Positions 1 through 8,658 are shown, numbered from the stretch's first letter. The stretch is DNA of 41,978 bases from Burkholderiales bacterium (GCA_947464185.1 CANHVY010000035.1:1-41978), one strand, 5' to 3'. The notes: a model not told the origin generated them from the letters alone. A program made the numbers and translations.

Positions 1-629
1 CTCGAAAGGGTCGAATCAAGGGTGTGCGAGTACCGATTCCGACAAGAAGCGACGATTTCATCGCGACTTGTGCAGTACCAGACCTGTACGTCACTTTTTC
101 AGACCTTCCCTAGGCGAGTGGGTCAGTTTCGGGACGACGGACGAAGCATCTCACCGCGCACCCCGAAGTTTGATTGCGACGACGGGTACAGCCTATTCGC
201 CCTCGTTGACAAGGGCATTGGGGTCTTCGCGCTGCCTGCGGCGATTGGGGCCAGATACGCCGCTTCCGGGCCAGAGGCGGACAGGACGGCGTCATGGAGT
301 TCATGGTGTCGAGTCCGGTAGTCGTTCGAGCTCAGAGTTCGTGACTGATGCAGCGCTGACGCACGCGGCATTCGGTCAGGTCGCGCAAGTCCGTGGCTTT
401 CGGGTGGCGGGACTTGAAGAGCACTTGCATCTCGAATCTCCTTCGATTGAGGGACCTGCGGAGTGTGGGCGTCCCAACGGCTCACAAGAAGCAGCCTTTC
501 AGGAACGATGACATCGGATCAGCCTGAACATGGGACAACGCTTTTGCCGCAGACTTCCGGGTTTGGTGGCTCCGGCCTGCGTTGGAGCACACGGGCCTGC
601 TGGCACGTCACCCCTTGGAGAAACACCTG
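1..629. other. Left-edge region with no convincing gene
   Basis: Open frames of 60-150 codons exist on both strands, but they overlap one another. None has a recognisable domain together with a good ribosome binding site. The GC content is somewhat lower than in the following genes. It may be a decayed gene or an intergenic region cut by the window edge. I see no RNA gene or insertion-sequence end here. Confidence 0.5.
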
Positions 630-1718
630 ATGCCCAACGCTCGATCTGCCAATGCCGTCCGCCTGGAGTTCGCTCCTGACTCCCTGGTTCAATCCAATCT
701 CTCTGGCGCGGCCTTTACCGGTGACTGGCTGTGGGTGGCCGGCGACGAGGCCTGCGGCCTGGACCGCCTTCGTCTGCTCGACCCCGTGGGGCGAGAAGCC
801 CTGCGCTTTGGTGAAGTGCGTGACTTCCCGCTTGGCGATCTGCTGGACCTGCCCGGCGCCGTCGGAGAAGAGGCCGACCTGGAAGGCATGGCCGTGGCCG
901 ACGGTTACCTCTGGGTCGTCGGCTCGCACGGCCTGAAGCGAAAGAACGCCAAGCCGGAGCGAAGCCACGCCGACAACGCCAGGCGGCTGGCGAAGGTGGC
1001 GCTGGACGGCAATCGACGGCTGCTGGCCTGCCTGCCGATCGAGCCCGACGCTCAGGGTGAGCCCTGCCTGGTGCGGCAGGCGCAGGACGGCCGACAGGCG
1101 CTGCGCCTGAAGGGCGATGCGCAAACGAACCTGCTCACCCGCGCTCTCGCAGATGACCCCCATTTCGGCCCATACATGGCCATCCCGGGCAAGGACAACG
1201 GCTTCGACATCGAAGGCCTGGCCGTGGACGGCCACCGGCTGCTGCTGGGCTTGCGCGGCCCGGTGCTGCGCGGCTGGTCGGCGCTGCTGGAGATCGCGGT
1301 GGAGGCGCGCGGCGACCAGCTGCGCCTGGTTCCCCTGGACGACAGCGGCACGGTCATCCGCAAGCACTTCCTCCAGCTCGACGGTCTGGGCGTGCGGGAC
1401 CTGCACTTCTCCGGCGACGACCTCTACATCCTGGCTGGCCCGACGATGGTGTTGAACGGCGACATCCGCGTCTTCAAGTGGTCCGGCGCCCGACCCTTGC
1501 TGGCCGCCAACCGCGAACCGGTGCGGTTCGAGTCGGCGCTGTCCGAGTCGGTGCCACTGCCACATGGCCGCGGCACCAACCGTGCCGAGGCCCTCTGCGA
1601 CCTGCCGCCGGCGCTGTCTGGCGGCAAGGCGCGCTGGCTCGTGCTGTACGACGCGCCTGGTGCCGATCGCAAGGAGGGTGAGCACACCGTTTTCGGTGAC
1701 CTGCTGCGCCACGATTGA
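630..1718 (+). CDS. DUF3616 domain-containing protein
   Basis: The 362-residue product matches the DUF3616 family as I know it: a single, probably beta-propeller-like domain with repeated acidic 'DLEGMA' (near residue 80) and 'DIEGLAVDG' (near residue 191) motifs, spaced like propeller blades. The biochemical role of the family is unknown. An upstream in-frame ATG at 582 would add 16 residues, but the ATG at 630 has GGAG nine bases upstream and the family-like sequence starts soon after it, so I chose 630. No signal peptide is visible, so a cytoplasmic location is inferred. The next real gene starts about 115 bases downstream and may be transcribed separately. Confidence 0.8.
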   Translation: MPNARSANAVRLEFAPDSLVQSNLSGAAFTGDWLWVAGDEACGLDRLRLLDPVGREALRFGEVRDFPLGDLLDLPGAVGEEADLEGMAVADGYLWVVGSHGLKRKNAKPERSHADNARRLAKVALDGNRRLLACLPIEPDAQGEPCLVRQAQDGRQALRLKGDAQTNLLTRALADDPHFGPYMAIPGKDNGFDIEGLAVDGHRLLLGLRGPVLRGWSALLEIAVEARGDQLRLVPLDDSGTVIRKHFLQLDGLGVRDLHFSGDDLYILAGPTMVLNGDIRVFKWSGARPLLAANREPVRFESALSESVPLPHGRGTNRAEALCDLPPALSGGKARWLVLYDAPGADRKEGEHTVFGDLLRHD

Positions 1719-1834
1719 GATCTTCCGCCCCGGATCGTCCCGGCCGCCGGGACGATACGGACCGCGTGGCGCTTGAAGCTGCGATCAGGTCGCTGCTCGA
1801 CGTCACTGTCTGTTCTGTTTCACGGTCATCAAGA

Positions 1835-2353
1835 ATGGAAAAGCTACTTTCAGGGGTCGGATCGATGCTCTACGGCATGAGATTCACCATGCTGTTCTTC
1901 TATGTGGGTCTGGTCGCGATCATCTTCGGCATCCTGGGCAAGTTCCTGCTGGAGACCTACAAGCTGATGAGCACCTTGCTGTTTGGCGAGCTTGAAAAGA
2001 TCGAGCTGATCATCAAGGTGCTTGAACTGGTGGACATGACGATGGTGGCGCAGCTGGTTTGGGTGGTGGCGCTGGCCGGTGTATCGCTCTTCGTGACCAC
2101 CGGACACTTTGACAAGAAGGACATGAAGAAGCCCGACTGGCTGGACCACGTCAACACCTACAACCTCAAGTTGAAGCTTGCATTCGCCATCATCTCGATC
2201 TCAGGCGTGCATGCGTTGAAGACATACCTGAGCGGCGACTTGAACTTGGAGAACATCCAGATCGTGACGATGGTGGCTGTCATCCACTTCACCTTCGTGC
2301 TCTCTGCCATCGGCATTTCGTTTGCAGAACGCTTGACGCGGGAAAAGACCTGA
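1835..2353 (+). CDS. YqhA / UPF0114 family integral membrane protein
   Basis: The 172-residue protein has four hydrophobic segments at about residues 15-40, 59-87, 114-133 and 143-164. It has the family features 'LELVDMTMVAQL' in segment two and 'IHFTFVLSA' in segment four, much like E. coli YqhA (about 164 residues). It is therefore an inner-membrane protein of the UPF0114 family, whose function is not established. An open frame runs back to 1715, but those extra 40 residues are polar and unlike the family. The ATG at 1835 gives the expected length. The next gene, a lipid kinase, begins 14 bases after the stop, so the two are probably cotranscribed. Confidence 0.85.
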   Translation: MEKLLSGVGSMLYGMRFTMLFFYVGLVAIIFGILGKFLLETYKLMSTLLFGELEKIELIIKVLELVDMTMVAQLVWVVALAGVSLFVTTGHFDKKDMKKPDWLDHVNTYNLKLKLAFAIISISGVHALKTYLSGDLNLENIQIVTMVAVIHFTFVLSAIGISFAERLTREKT

Positions 2354-2367
2354 AGGCGACGGGTGCC

Positions 2368-3366
2368 ATGGCCGCTCTTCCCGAGATGGACGTCGCGTCA
2401 CCGCTGCAATTCGTCATCAATGCGGCAGCGGGCAGTAACGACGCACGGGTCAAGCGCGAAGTCATCGAAGCCGCGCTGCGCGATGGCGGACGGCAAGGTG
2501 ATTTGCTGTTCTGCAGCCCTGCCGAGCTGAACGGCGTGGCGCACCGGGCTGCAACAAAGGCCGTCGCCACCCGCACGGCCGTGGTCGCCGTCGGTGGCGA
2601 CGGCACGCTCAATACCGTGGCGCAGGCCGCGCACGCCGCAGGCTGCGCCATGGGCGTGGTGCCACAGGGCACGTTCAACTACTTTGCCCGCACACACGGC
2701 ATACCCGCAGACCCGGCCGATGCGGTCCGCCACTTGCTGCGTTCGGTCCCATCGCCGGTCCAAGTGGCCGGCATCAACGAACGGGTGTTCCTTGTCAACG
2801 CCAGCCTCGGTCTCTATCCCGACCTGCTGGAGGATCGCGAAGCCTACAAGGCCCGCTTCGGTCGAAGCCGCTGGGTGGCGCTCGTGGCAGCCTGCGCGAC
2901 CTTGCTGCGTGCGCAGCGCCGTTTGCGATTGCACATCGAGATGGGTGGCGAAGTGCGCGACATACGGGCCTTGACGCTCTTCGTGGGCAACAACCGCCTG
3001 CAACTGCAGCAGTTCGGCGCAGATCCCGATGACACCCTGGCGGGTACGCCAGGCGACGGCACCATGGCCGCGGTCGTGCTGCGGCCTGTCGGCACGCTGT
3101 CGATGATCGGCCTGATGTTGCACGGCGCCATGGGCAGACTGGATGAAGCCGCAGGGGTGGAGCGCTTCGAGTTCGAGCACCTGGTGGTGCGGCCGGCGCT
3201 GCTGCAGGGCCGCAGCAGGGTGAAGGTGGCCTTTGATGGCGAAGTGACGATGATGCGCGCGCCGCTGGACTTCCGCGTGCACGCCAAACCCCTGTACCTG
3301 CTCAAGCCCGCGCGCGACGCTGCCGCCACTGACGCCCGGTCCAGCGCCGAAGGGGCAGCGTCTTGA
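2368..3366 (+). CDS. Diacylglycerol kinase family lipid kinase
   Basis: The 332-residue protein has the DAGK catalytic signature GGDGTLN at about residues 76-82, followed by 'GTFNYFARTHGIP' near 100-112. These form the nucleotide-binding part of the diacylglycerol/sphingosine kinase-like fold. A beta-rich C-terminal half follows, as in the YegS/BmrU/LCB5 group. It probably phosphorylates a lipid hydroxyl group using ATP. The substrate cannot be read from the sequence. Alternative start: the ATG at 2386 (residue 7). Its stop codon overlaps the TTG start of the metallophosphoesterase gene (TTGA, 3363-3366), so the pair is translationally coupled. A lipid kinase next to a phosphoesterase suggests linked lipid or phosphate-ester metabolism, which is inference. 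Confidence 0.87.
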   Translation: MAALPEMDVASPLQFVINAAAGSNDARVKREVIEAALRDGGRQGDLLFCSPAELNGVAHRAATKAVATRTAVVAVGGDGTLNTVAQAAHAAGCAMGVVPQGTFNYFARTHGIPADPADAVRHLLRSVPSPVQVAGINERVFLVNASLGLYPDLLEDREAYKARFGRSRWVALVAACATLLRAQRRLRLHIEMGGEVRDIRALTLFVGNNRLQLQQFGADPDDTLAGTPGDGTMAAVVLRPVGTLSMIGLMLHGAMGRLDEAAGVERFEFEHLVVRPALLQGRSRVKVAFDGEVTMMRAPLDFRVHAKPLYLLKPARDAAATDARSSAEGAAS

Positions 3367-4160
3367 GCGTCCTGCTGCAGATTTCCGACACCCACTTTGG
3401 CACCGAGCAGGGGGCGGTCGTGGAGGCCCTGAGCACGCTGGCCCGCCAACAGCGTCCTGATGTGCTTGTGCTGTCGGGCGACATCACGCAGCGCGCTCGC
3501 GGGGCCCAGTTCGATGCGGCCCGCTCGTTCGTAGGCCGCCTGGGGGCGCCGGTACTGGCCGTCCCAGGCAACCACGACATCCCGCTCTTCGATCTGTGGG
3601 CACGCCTGCGCAGCCCGTATGGCCGCTATAGCGCCGCATTTGGCACAGATCTCGAGCCGGTGCACCGCACTGCGGAACTCCTGGTGGTGTGCGTCAACAC
3701 CACGCGACCCTGGCGACACAAGCACGGCGAGGTCTCCGCGCTGCAGATCGAACGTGTAGCCCGACTTGTAGAACTGGCCGACCCAGCGCAGCTGCGCGTG
3801 GTCGTGGTGCACCAACCTATAGCGGTCATGCGTGTCGAGGACGAGTCCAACCTTCTGCGAGGGCATGCGGCCGCATTGAGGCGTTGGGCTGAAGTTGGTG
3901 TCGATCTCGTCATCGGCGGTCACATCCACCTTCCGTACGTCATGCCGCTGCCGGGCCTGGCGCGGCCGATGTGGGTTGTTCAGGCGGGCACGGCGGTCTC
4001 GTCCCGCGTGCGCGACGCCGTGCCCAACTCGGTGAATCTGCTGCGCTGGGGCACGAATGCGGCGCCCGGATGCTGTCGAGTCGAGCAATGGGACTACCAG
4101 GCCCGCAACCGGGCTTTCGGGCTCGTCAAGGTGAGCGATATCTGGCCGGATCGAAAATGA
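3363..4160 (+). CDS. Class III calcineurin-like metallophosphoesterase (CpdA-like)
   Basis: The 265-residue protein carries the full set of calcineurin-like metal-binding motifs in order: D-x-H in 'SDTH' (residues 8-11), 'SGD' (38-40), 'GNHD' (69-72), the histidine in 'VVVHQP' (about 149-154) and 'GGHIH' (about 185-189). This is the arrangement of class III phosphodiesterases related to CpdA, which use two metal ions to cleave phosphodiesters such as cyclic nucleotides. The true substrate is unknown. Translation seems to start at the TTG that overlaps the stop of the preceding lipid kinase. The first conserved motif lies at residue 8, so a later start is impossible without losing the metal site. 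No signal peptide is seen. Confidence 0.88.
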   Translation: MSVLLQISDTHFGTEQGAVVEALSTLARQQRPDVLVLSGDITQRARGAQFDAARSFVGRLGAPVLAVPGNHDIPLFDLWARLRSPYGRYSAAFGTDLEPVHRTAELLVVCVNTTRPWRHKHGEVSALQIERVARLVELADPAQLRVVVVHQPIAVMRVEDESNLLRGHAAALRRWAEVGVDLVIGGHIHLPYVMPLPGLARPMWVVQAGTAVSSRVRDAVPNSVNLLRWGTNAAPGCCRVEQWDYQARNRAFGLVKVSDIWPDRK

Positions 4161-4166
4161 GCAGCT

Positions 4167-4295
4167 TCACAACGGACACATCATCTTCCAGCAAGTTCGC
4201 ATTTCCCTGAGTTGGATGCTTGCAATCGTCGCTTCTTCCGAAGTCGCAAAGGATACATATTCCAGTCTCTCATCACTTCCGAGCTCAACCGACAT
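4167..4295 (-). CDS. Small hypothetical ORF (42 aa), uncertain
   Basis: A 42-codon frame begins at an ATG preceded by AAGAAGG five bases upstream. It overlaps the end of the 57-codon ORF on the same strand by 11 bases. The product begins acidic (MSVELGSDERLEYV) and ends in a Cys/Met-rich tail. I recognise no family. It could be the second half of one frameshifted gene, or a chance frame. Confidence 0.25.
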   Translation of the reverse strand: MSVELGSDERLEYVSFATSEEATIASIQLREMRTCWKMMCPL

Positions 4296-4458
4296 GAAGC
4301 CTTCTTCGCGCTTTGCGCACCTCCTCATCGCCCAGGTGAAGCGGAGCCTGCAATTGCTCAATGAGGTCCTCAGTCCATGGGCGCCGAAGCAAGTACCGGC
4401 CCTCGTGCCCATCCCGATCCGGCCAGAGAACCGTGCACGCCGGTCGGGCCACTGGCAT
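4285..4458 (-). CDS. Small hypothetical protein (57 aa)
   Basis: This frame runs from an ATG at 4458 to TGA at 4285. Its product looks protein-like: a short N-terminal strand region ('TVLWPDRDGHEGRYLL', about residues 9-24) is followed by an amphipathic, charged helix ('DEEVRKARRRL', about 44-54). It lies in the 369-base gap between two plus-strand genes and points opposite to them. I know no family for it. The upstream GGCGG is only a weak ribosome binding site. It could also be the relic of a longer gene. Confidence 0.4.
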   Translation of the reverse strand: MPVARPACTVLWPDRDGHEGRYLLRRPWTEDLIEQLQAPLHLGDEEVRKARRRLHVG

Positions 4459-4529
4459 TCCGCCAGGGGCGACTGAGCTCGGATCCCGGCTTGCGACCTC
4501 AGACTGACTTTTCTCGACCCGGATCCACC

Positions 4530-4967
4530 GTGCGCAGCTACCCCCATAACAGCCCGGAGGCCGCCGGGCGCATCGTCGCGTTGGTGCTCATCTCCGACGG
4601 CCAGATGTGCAGTTCCGAATTCGACATCCTTAAGCAGCTGGGCGCGGAGCGCGAACTCGGTTTGGATCCCCAGCTCCTGCCGCACATCGTGCACACCTTG
4701 TGCGAAGAACTTCTGGCAGAGGGGTGGTACGAAACCGGCTCGCTCATGGGCAAGGTCGATGACAGCGCCTTGGCGTCATTGATGGCCGAGATCTCGGACC
4801 CTGCGCTGCAGCGGAAAGTGCTGCGTCTGTCCCTTGCCGCGGCGCGGGCCGATGGTCACCTGGCCGACGGGGAAGCTCTGGTAGTGGAGGCTGCCCGGCG
4901 CCACTGGAAGCTCTTCGATGGAGAGGAGCCCATCGCCAGGAAGGTGGCCCCCCGCCTGGTGGCCTGA
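4530..4967 (+). CDS. TerB-like tellurite resistance family protein
   Basis: The product (145 residues from a GTG start) resembles the TerB family: an all-helical domain with two similar halves, each with an acidic turn. The first half is 'ALVLISDGQMCSSEFDIL' and the second 'AAARADGHLADGEALVVE' near residues 105-125. Such domains bind divalent metal ions in characterised TerB proteins. The role of isolated members is unknown. The frame is open back to 4377, but those residues are Pro/Arg-rich and unlike the family, so I place the start at GTG 4530, although its ribosome binding site is weak. The gene stands alone, convergent with the LysR gene. Confidence 0.65.
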   Translation: MRSYPHNSPEAAGRIVALVLISDGQMCSSEFDILKQLGAERELGLDPQLLPHIVHTLCEELLAEGWYETGSLMGKVDDSALASLMAEISDPALQRKVLRLSLAAARADGHLADGEALVVEAARRHWKLFDGEEPIARKVAPRLVA

Positions 4968-4988
4968 CCGGAGGCGATCAGGAGCCGA

Positions 4989-5870
4989 TCAAGGCCGTGC
5001 CGCGGCCACCACCTGCGTCACCAGAGGGTGGTGCTGCCCGCGTCGTGATCGGATGGCGTGGATCTCTTCCTTCACGGCGTCGCTGCTGCCCAGGAGACGA
5101 AGTCCGCGCATCAGGCCAACGTCGTCTGCGCCGAGCCGGCTGACCGGGAACACGCCGAGCCCGCGCGCCGCAAACACCGCCAGAAGTGCGCTGTCCTCGA
5201 ATTCGCCGACGATGCGGGGTCGCAAGCCTTGCGTCTCGAACCAGTGGTCCAGCGTCGGCCGCAAGGCGGAATGCCCCGTGGGCAGCAGCACCGGCAGGTC
5301 GTTCAGGCTTTGTGGAAAGCGGTCGCGCTCGGTCTTGCCCACAAGCCGGGCCGGGCCATACCACTCGACCTGCGAATCGACGAGACGCTCGCTGGTCAGG
5401 CGCAGGTTCGGGTTGCGCGGTGCGGCCTGACCGGCCAACACCAGATCCAGGTGATGCAGCGCCAGCTCGCCAAGCAGTTGTTCGAACTCGCCTTCGTGGC
5501 AAACAAGCCGAAGGTGAGGCGTGCTCAGCACAGGCTCCAACAGCGCATGGGCGGCCAACTTGGAAATGCCATCCGAGAGCCCGACCGCCAGGCGGGCCAC
5601 CTTGCCGCTGGCTGCTTCGCGCACCTCGTCGGGGATGCCCTGGCCGAGCTGAAAGATCTCCTCGGCGCGCGCGAAGGCGGCCTGGCCCGCCTCGGTGAGG
5701 GCCACGCCACGGCCCGCCGGCTTGAGCAGCTGGTGGCCCAGCGCCTTTTCCAGCTCGCGCACCTGGGCGCTGATGGTCTGCACCGCCATGTCCATCCGTT
5801 CGGCGGCGCGGGCGAAGCCGCCCTCTTTGGTGACGACCCAGAAGTAGTGAAGATGGCGGTAGTTCAGCAT
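4989..5870 (-). CDS. LysR-type transcriptional regulator, NhaR-like
   Basis: The 293-residue protein begins 'MLNYRHLHYFWVVTKEGG' with the LysR winged helix-turn-helix in the first 60 residues ('RAAERMDMAVQTISAQVREL'). An effector-binding domain follows. The YRHLHYFW start, the 'QTIS' recognition helix and the 'GEFEDSALLAVFAARGLGVF' segment near residue 210 closely resemble E. coli NhaR, which activates the Na+/H+ antiporter gene nhaA in response to sodium. No antiporter gene is nearby. It is divergent from a CopD-like gene, with a long perfect inverted repeat between them (5921-5963). It may control itself and that neighbour. The effector is unknown. Confidence 0.85.
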   Translation of the reverse strand: MLNYRHLHYFWVVTKEGGFARAAERMDMAVQTISAQVRELEKALGHQLLKPAGRGVALTEAGQAAFARAEEIFQLGQGIPDEVREAASGKVARLAVGLSDGISKLAAHALLEPVLSTPHLRLVCHEGEFEQLLGELALHHLDLVLAGQAAPRNPNLRLTSERLVDSQVEWYGPARLVGKTERDRFPQSLNDLPVLLPTGHSALRPTLDHWFETQGLRPRIVGEFEDSALLAVFAARGLGVFPVSRLGADDVGLMRGLRLLGSSDAVKEEIHAIRSRRGQHHPLVTQVVAAARP

Positions 5871-5920
5871 GCTGCCTCCGGTGCGGGAAATCCGAAGTCT
5901 AGGTGCGTGCCGTTCTGGTT

Positions 5921-5963
5921 TGTTCGAATCGGATCAAGCCCGACACTCCGACCGATTCGAACA
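5921..5963. promoter_or_regulatory. Perfect 12-bp inverted repeat, candidate LysR operator
   Basis: TGTTCGAATCGG (5921-5932) is repeated exactly as its reverse complement at 5952-5963. Arm centres are 31 bases apart, close to three helical turns. Each arm contains the palindrome TTCGAA. It lies 51 bases upstream of the LysR start, in the divergent intergenic region, where regulators of this family usually bind. The operator role is inferred from position and symmetry. Confidence 0.55.
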
Positions 5964-6095
5964 CCTGCGACCGTCTGATCGGGCTTTCCTTTGCGGTCAG
6001 TTCGCGGGGTGCCATGATCGGGCTGCTGCTGATGGCATGAGGCTGGCGCAGCAAACGGATCCTGGGCTGGGTATTGGATTGAATGGGACTGAACG

Positions 6096-6572
6096 ATGAT
6101 CTACGCAACTCTCAAGACGCTTCATGTGCTGGCCATCGTCGTGTGGATCGGCGGCATGGTGTTCGCGCACTTCTTCTTGCGCCCGGCGGTGGCAACGCTG
6201 GAGGCACCGGTGCGGTTGCGGCTGATGCACGATGTGCTCGGGCGGTTTTTCAAGGCTGTGCTGGTGGCCGCGCTGCTGACGCTGCTCAGCGGCGTGTGGA
6301 TGCTGGGCCGTGTGGCCAAGCAGGTGGTGCAGTCGGGGGGCAGTTTCGAGATGCCGCTGGCCTGGACCGTCATGGCGGTGCTGGGCATCGCGATGGTGGC
6401 GATCTTCATGCACATACGCTTTGCGCTGTTCAAGAGGCTTGACCGGGCCGTGGCTGCGTCCGAGTGGGCCGCCGGCGGCGCGGCACTGGCGCAGATTCGC
6501 ACTTGGGTCTCGATCAACCTCGGCCTCGGTGTCTTGGTGCTGATCGTGACGCTGATGCGCTGGACGGGTTGA
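6096..6572 (+). CDS. CopD-like four-helix membrane protein
   Basis: The 158-residue protein has four transmembrane segments at about residues 5-28, 48-70, 85-110 and 133-155. It resembles the CopD/DUF2269-type family of small membrane proteins. Histidines in the first helix ('TLHVLAIVVWIGGMVFAHFF', residues 8-27) and a His in the third ('IFMHIRF') are typical of families that bind haem or copper within the membrane. Copper resistance as such is not shown, because no copC or copA gene is adjacent. It is divergent from the NhaR-like regulator and may be its target. The 225-base gap upstream holds the inverted repeat at 5921-5963. Confidence 0.75.
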   Translation: MIYATLKTLHVLAIVVWIGGMVFAHFFLRPAVATLEAPVRLRLMHDVLGRFFKAVLVAALLTLLSGVWMLGRVAKQVVQSGGSFEMPLAWTVMAVLGIAMVAIFMHIRFALFKRLDRAVAASEWAAGGAALAQIRTWVSINLGLGVLVLIVTLMRWTG

Positions 6573-6650
6573 GTCTGCATCCTGCGGGTCCTTTGCCTGC
6601 GTGGAGGACTGCGGCGCGCGCCGGAGAGGGTGAAGATTCGCCCGCGCACT

Positions 6651-7667
6651 TCACAGGTGCCTGCACAGAGCCACAGCCCAGGCCGACCCGTGGCCCACCA
6701 GACTCTGCCACAGGCGCAACCCGGCCGAAGCGCGGCCCTCCCAGCGCCGCGCGGCGTCATCGCGGTGCGACACCTCGTCGAGCCGGCACTGCTCGAGCAC
6801 TGCCCGCAGGTCGCGTAATTCGCCGGCCATAGACGCGCCGGGCTCGCTCGCCTCGGCATCAGGCAGCGCGCTCAGAAGGGTGTCGATCTGTCGAACCTGC
6901 TGCGCGTAGTGGCGATCGACGAAGGTTTCCACCGCCTGGATGGTGGCGTACACGGCTCTGGGCCCGGCGCATGCCGGCAGCGCACCGGTGACCCAACCGG
7001 ACACCCGCCACAGCGGCAGCAGCCTGCTGCGCTCACGCCTGGGCATGACCTGCTCGATCTGCGCAAGATGGCGACGTTCGGTGTCCAGATGGTGTTCAGC
7101 GAAGGCGCGCAGGGCGGGGTCGCGCGTGACGGTCAGCACCCCGCGGTAGATCATCACCGCACCGGTCTCGCCGGCATGGTCGGTCCTCAGCTCTCGCAGC
7201 AGTTCCTGCGGCAGCGCGGATGTCATTGCGGGCGCTGCCTGCCGGTCCCAGCGGCGCGCCAAGGCCTGGAAGGCCGGCCGCACGCGCAGAAAGCCCCGGT
7301 AGGCCCATTCCATCACGGACGTCATGCCCGGCAAGCGCCCCAGGCGTGCGAGCCACCGCCATCCCGGCAGCAGCGCCCACAGCGCGATGAAGGCGCGGGC
7401 GCCGCTCTCCAGGCGTCCGTCCGGGTGCTGGACATGAAAACGGGCCATGAGGGCCTCGACACCGGTGCCCGTGGGCGGCGCCAGGGCCGGGTCGCTGACG
7501 TCACTGAAGCTCAGGGGCCCCGAGGCACGGGCTCCCCTGTAGACCGAGATCTCGCGACGGCACAGAGGACAGCTACCGTCGTACAGGACTGTCAGCCCTG
7601 GCGGGCAAGTCGTGGCCGCGCTTGTGGGCGCGCTGCCTTCTTCATGGACGCGCGTGTCGGGATTCAT
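6651..7667 (-). CDS. DCC-family (DUF393) domain fused to COQ7-like demethoxyubiquinone hydroxylase
   Basis: The protein (338 residues from ATG 7667) joins two families. Residues about 25-140 carry the DCC/DUF393 signature 'YDGSCPLC' (29-36), a thioredoxin-like CxxC-type motif. From about residue 150 on it is a COQ7/CAT5 di-iron hydroxylase with 'DHAGETGA' (163-170), 'HHLDTERRH' (192-200), 'AVETFVDRHY' and a final 'DEVSHRDDA', which supply the E and ExxH iron ligands. COQ7 hydroxylates demethoxyubiquinone in ubiquinone synthesis. The frame is open to 7868, and ATGs at 7685 and 7697 are alternatives. I chose 7667 because the upstream residues are unlike either family. The fusion suggests a redox partner domain for the di-iron centre, which is inference. 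Confidence 0.8.
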   Translation of the reverse strand: MNPDTRVHEEGSAPTSAATTCPPGLTVLYDGSCPLCRREISVYRGARASGPLSFSDVSDPALAPPTGTGVEALMARFHVQHPDGRLESGARAFIALWALLPGWRWLARLGRLPGMTSVMEWAYRGFLRVRPAFQALARRWDRQAAPAMTSALPQELLRELRTDHAGETGAVMIYRGVLTVTRDPALRAFAEHHLDTERRHLAQIEQVMPRRERSRLLPLWRVSGWVTGALPACAGPRAVYATIQAVETFVDRHYAQQVRQIDTLLSALPDAEASEPGASMAGELRDLRAVLEQCRLDEVSHRDDAARRWEGRASAGLRLWQSLVGHGSAWAVALCRHL

Positions 7668-7836
7668 AGCAACGCATGCTGCCATGAGCCCCGACATGGC
7701 GTGCCTGGGGACGCCCATACCGATGCGGGCCACCGGGGCATGGGGTGACGGCAGGCCTGGCGCCACCGGCTCCCTGCTGGATGTGCACGCCTGAACCGGC
7801 AGCCCAGGGCAGCAGACGTTCCGATCCTTGTCGCGC

Positions 7837-8658
7837 TCAAGCGACCGTGCCAGCCCACCCGAAAGCATAGGCGTCCATGGCCAGCATGCCGTAGGCCACG
7901 CCGCCTTCGATCACCGTGGCGGGCAGGAGGCCCGCACCTGCGTCGCCCCCATCGGCTGCGTCGCTTGCCCCTGCGGCGACCAGCAAAGGCCAGAAGTGCT
8001 CAGGCGTTGGATGCGCGCGTCGGGCCTGCGGCGCATCGTCCAGTGAGCGTCGCAGCCGCCCCGGGTCACCGTGTTCCACGGCCTCGCGCACCCAGGCCGC
8101 GAAGGCCTTGACGTAGGGCTCGTCGGGCCCTTGGCCACCACGGAACTCGTACAGGTTGTGCGTCAGGCTGCCGGAGCCGACGATCAGCACGCCTTCCGCG
8201 GCCAGCGGCGCCAGCGCCTGACCCAAGGCCCAGGCGCCTGCGGCATCCAGCCGCGAAGGCAGCGACACCTGGAACGCCGGCACGTCGGCCTGCGGAAACA
8301 GGTACATCAGCGGCACCCAGGCGCCATGGTCCAGGCCGCGCTGCCCGTCGGCCTGCGGGGCCCAGCCGGCCTGGCGCAGGCATTCCACCGTGCGCTGGGC
8401 CAGGGCTGCATGACCGGGGGCGGGGTAGCTGAGCCGGTACAGCGCCGGATCGAAGCCGCCGAAATCGTGAAGGGTCTCGGGCTGCTGCGCGGTACTGACG
8501 CGTGGCGTGGGGGTCATCCAATGCGGCGAGACCACCAACACCGCCCGAGGGCGCGGCAGCGCCTGGCCCAGCGCCCTCAGCCGCGGGCCGGCCACGCCGG
8601 GTTCCAGCGCAAAAGTCGGCGCGCCGTGGGAAATGAAGAGGCTGGGCAGGCGCGACAT
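7837..8658 (-). CDS. ygiD: DODA-type extradiol ring-opening dioxygenase (YgiD-like)
   Basis: The 273-residue protein matches the class III extradiol dioxygenase/4,5-DOPA dioxygenase group. It has the metal-ligand histidines in 'ISHGAPT' (near residue 11), 'VVSPHW' (about 48) and 'GSLTHNLYEF' in the middle of the chain, plus 'DHGAWVPLMYLFP'. These enzymes use Fe(II) or Zn(II) to open catechol-type rings; the natural substrate of YgiD homologues is often uncertain. I place the start at ATG 8658, directly before 'SRLPSLFISHG', with GAGG-rich sequence upstream, instead of the 30-residue longer frame. It is upstream of, and on the same strand as, the DCC-COQ7 fusion. Confidence 0.87.
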   Translation of the reverse strand: MSRLPSLFISHGAPTFALEPGVAGPRLRALGQALPRPRAVLVVSPHWMTPTPRVSTAQQPETLHDFGGFDPALYRLSYPAPGHAALAQRTVECLRQAGWAPQADGQRGLDHGAWVPLMYLFPQADVPAFQVSLPSRLDAAGAWALGQALAPLAAEGVLIVGSGSLTHNLYEFRGGQGPDEPYVKAFAAWVREAVEHGDPGRLRRSLDDAPQARRAHPTPEHFWPLLVAAGASDAADGGDAGAGLLPATVIEGGVAYGMLAMDAYAFGWAGTVA

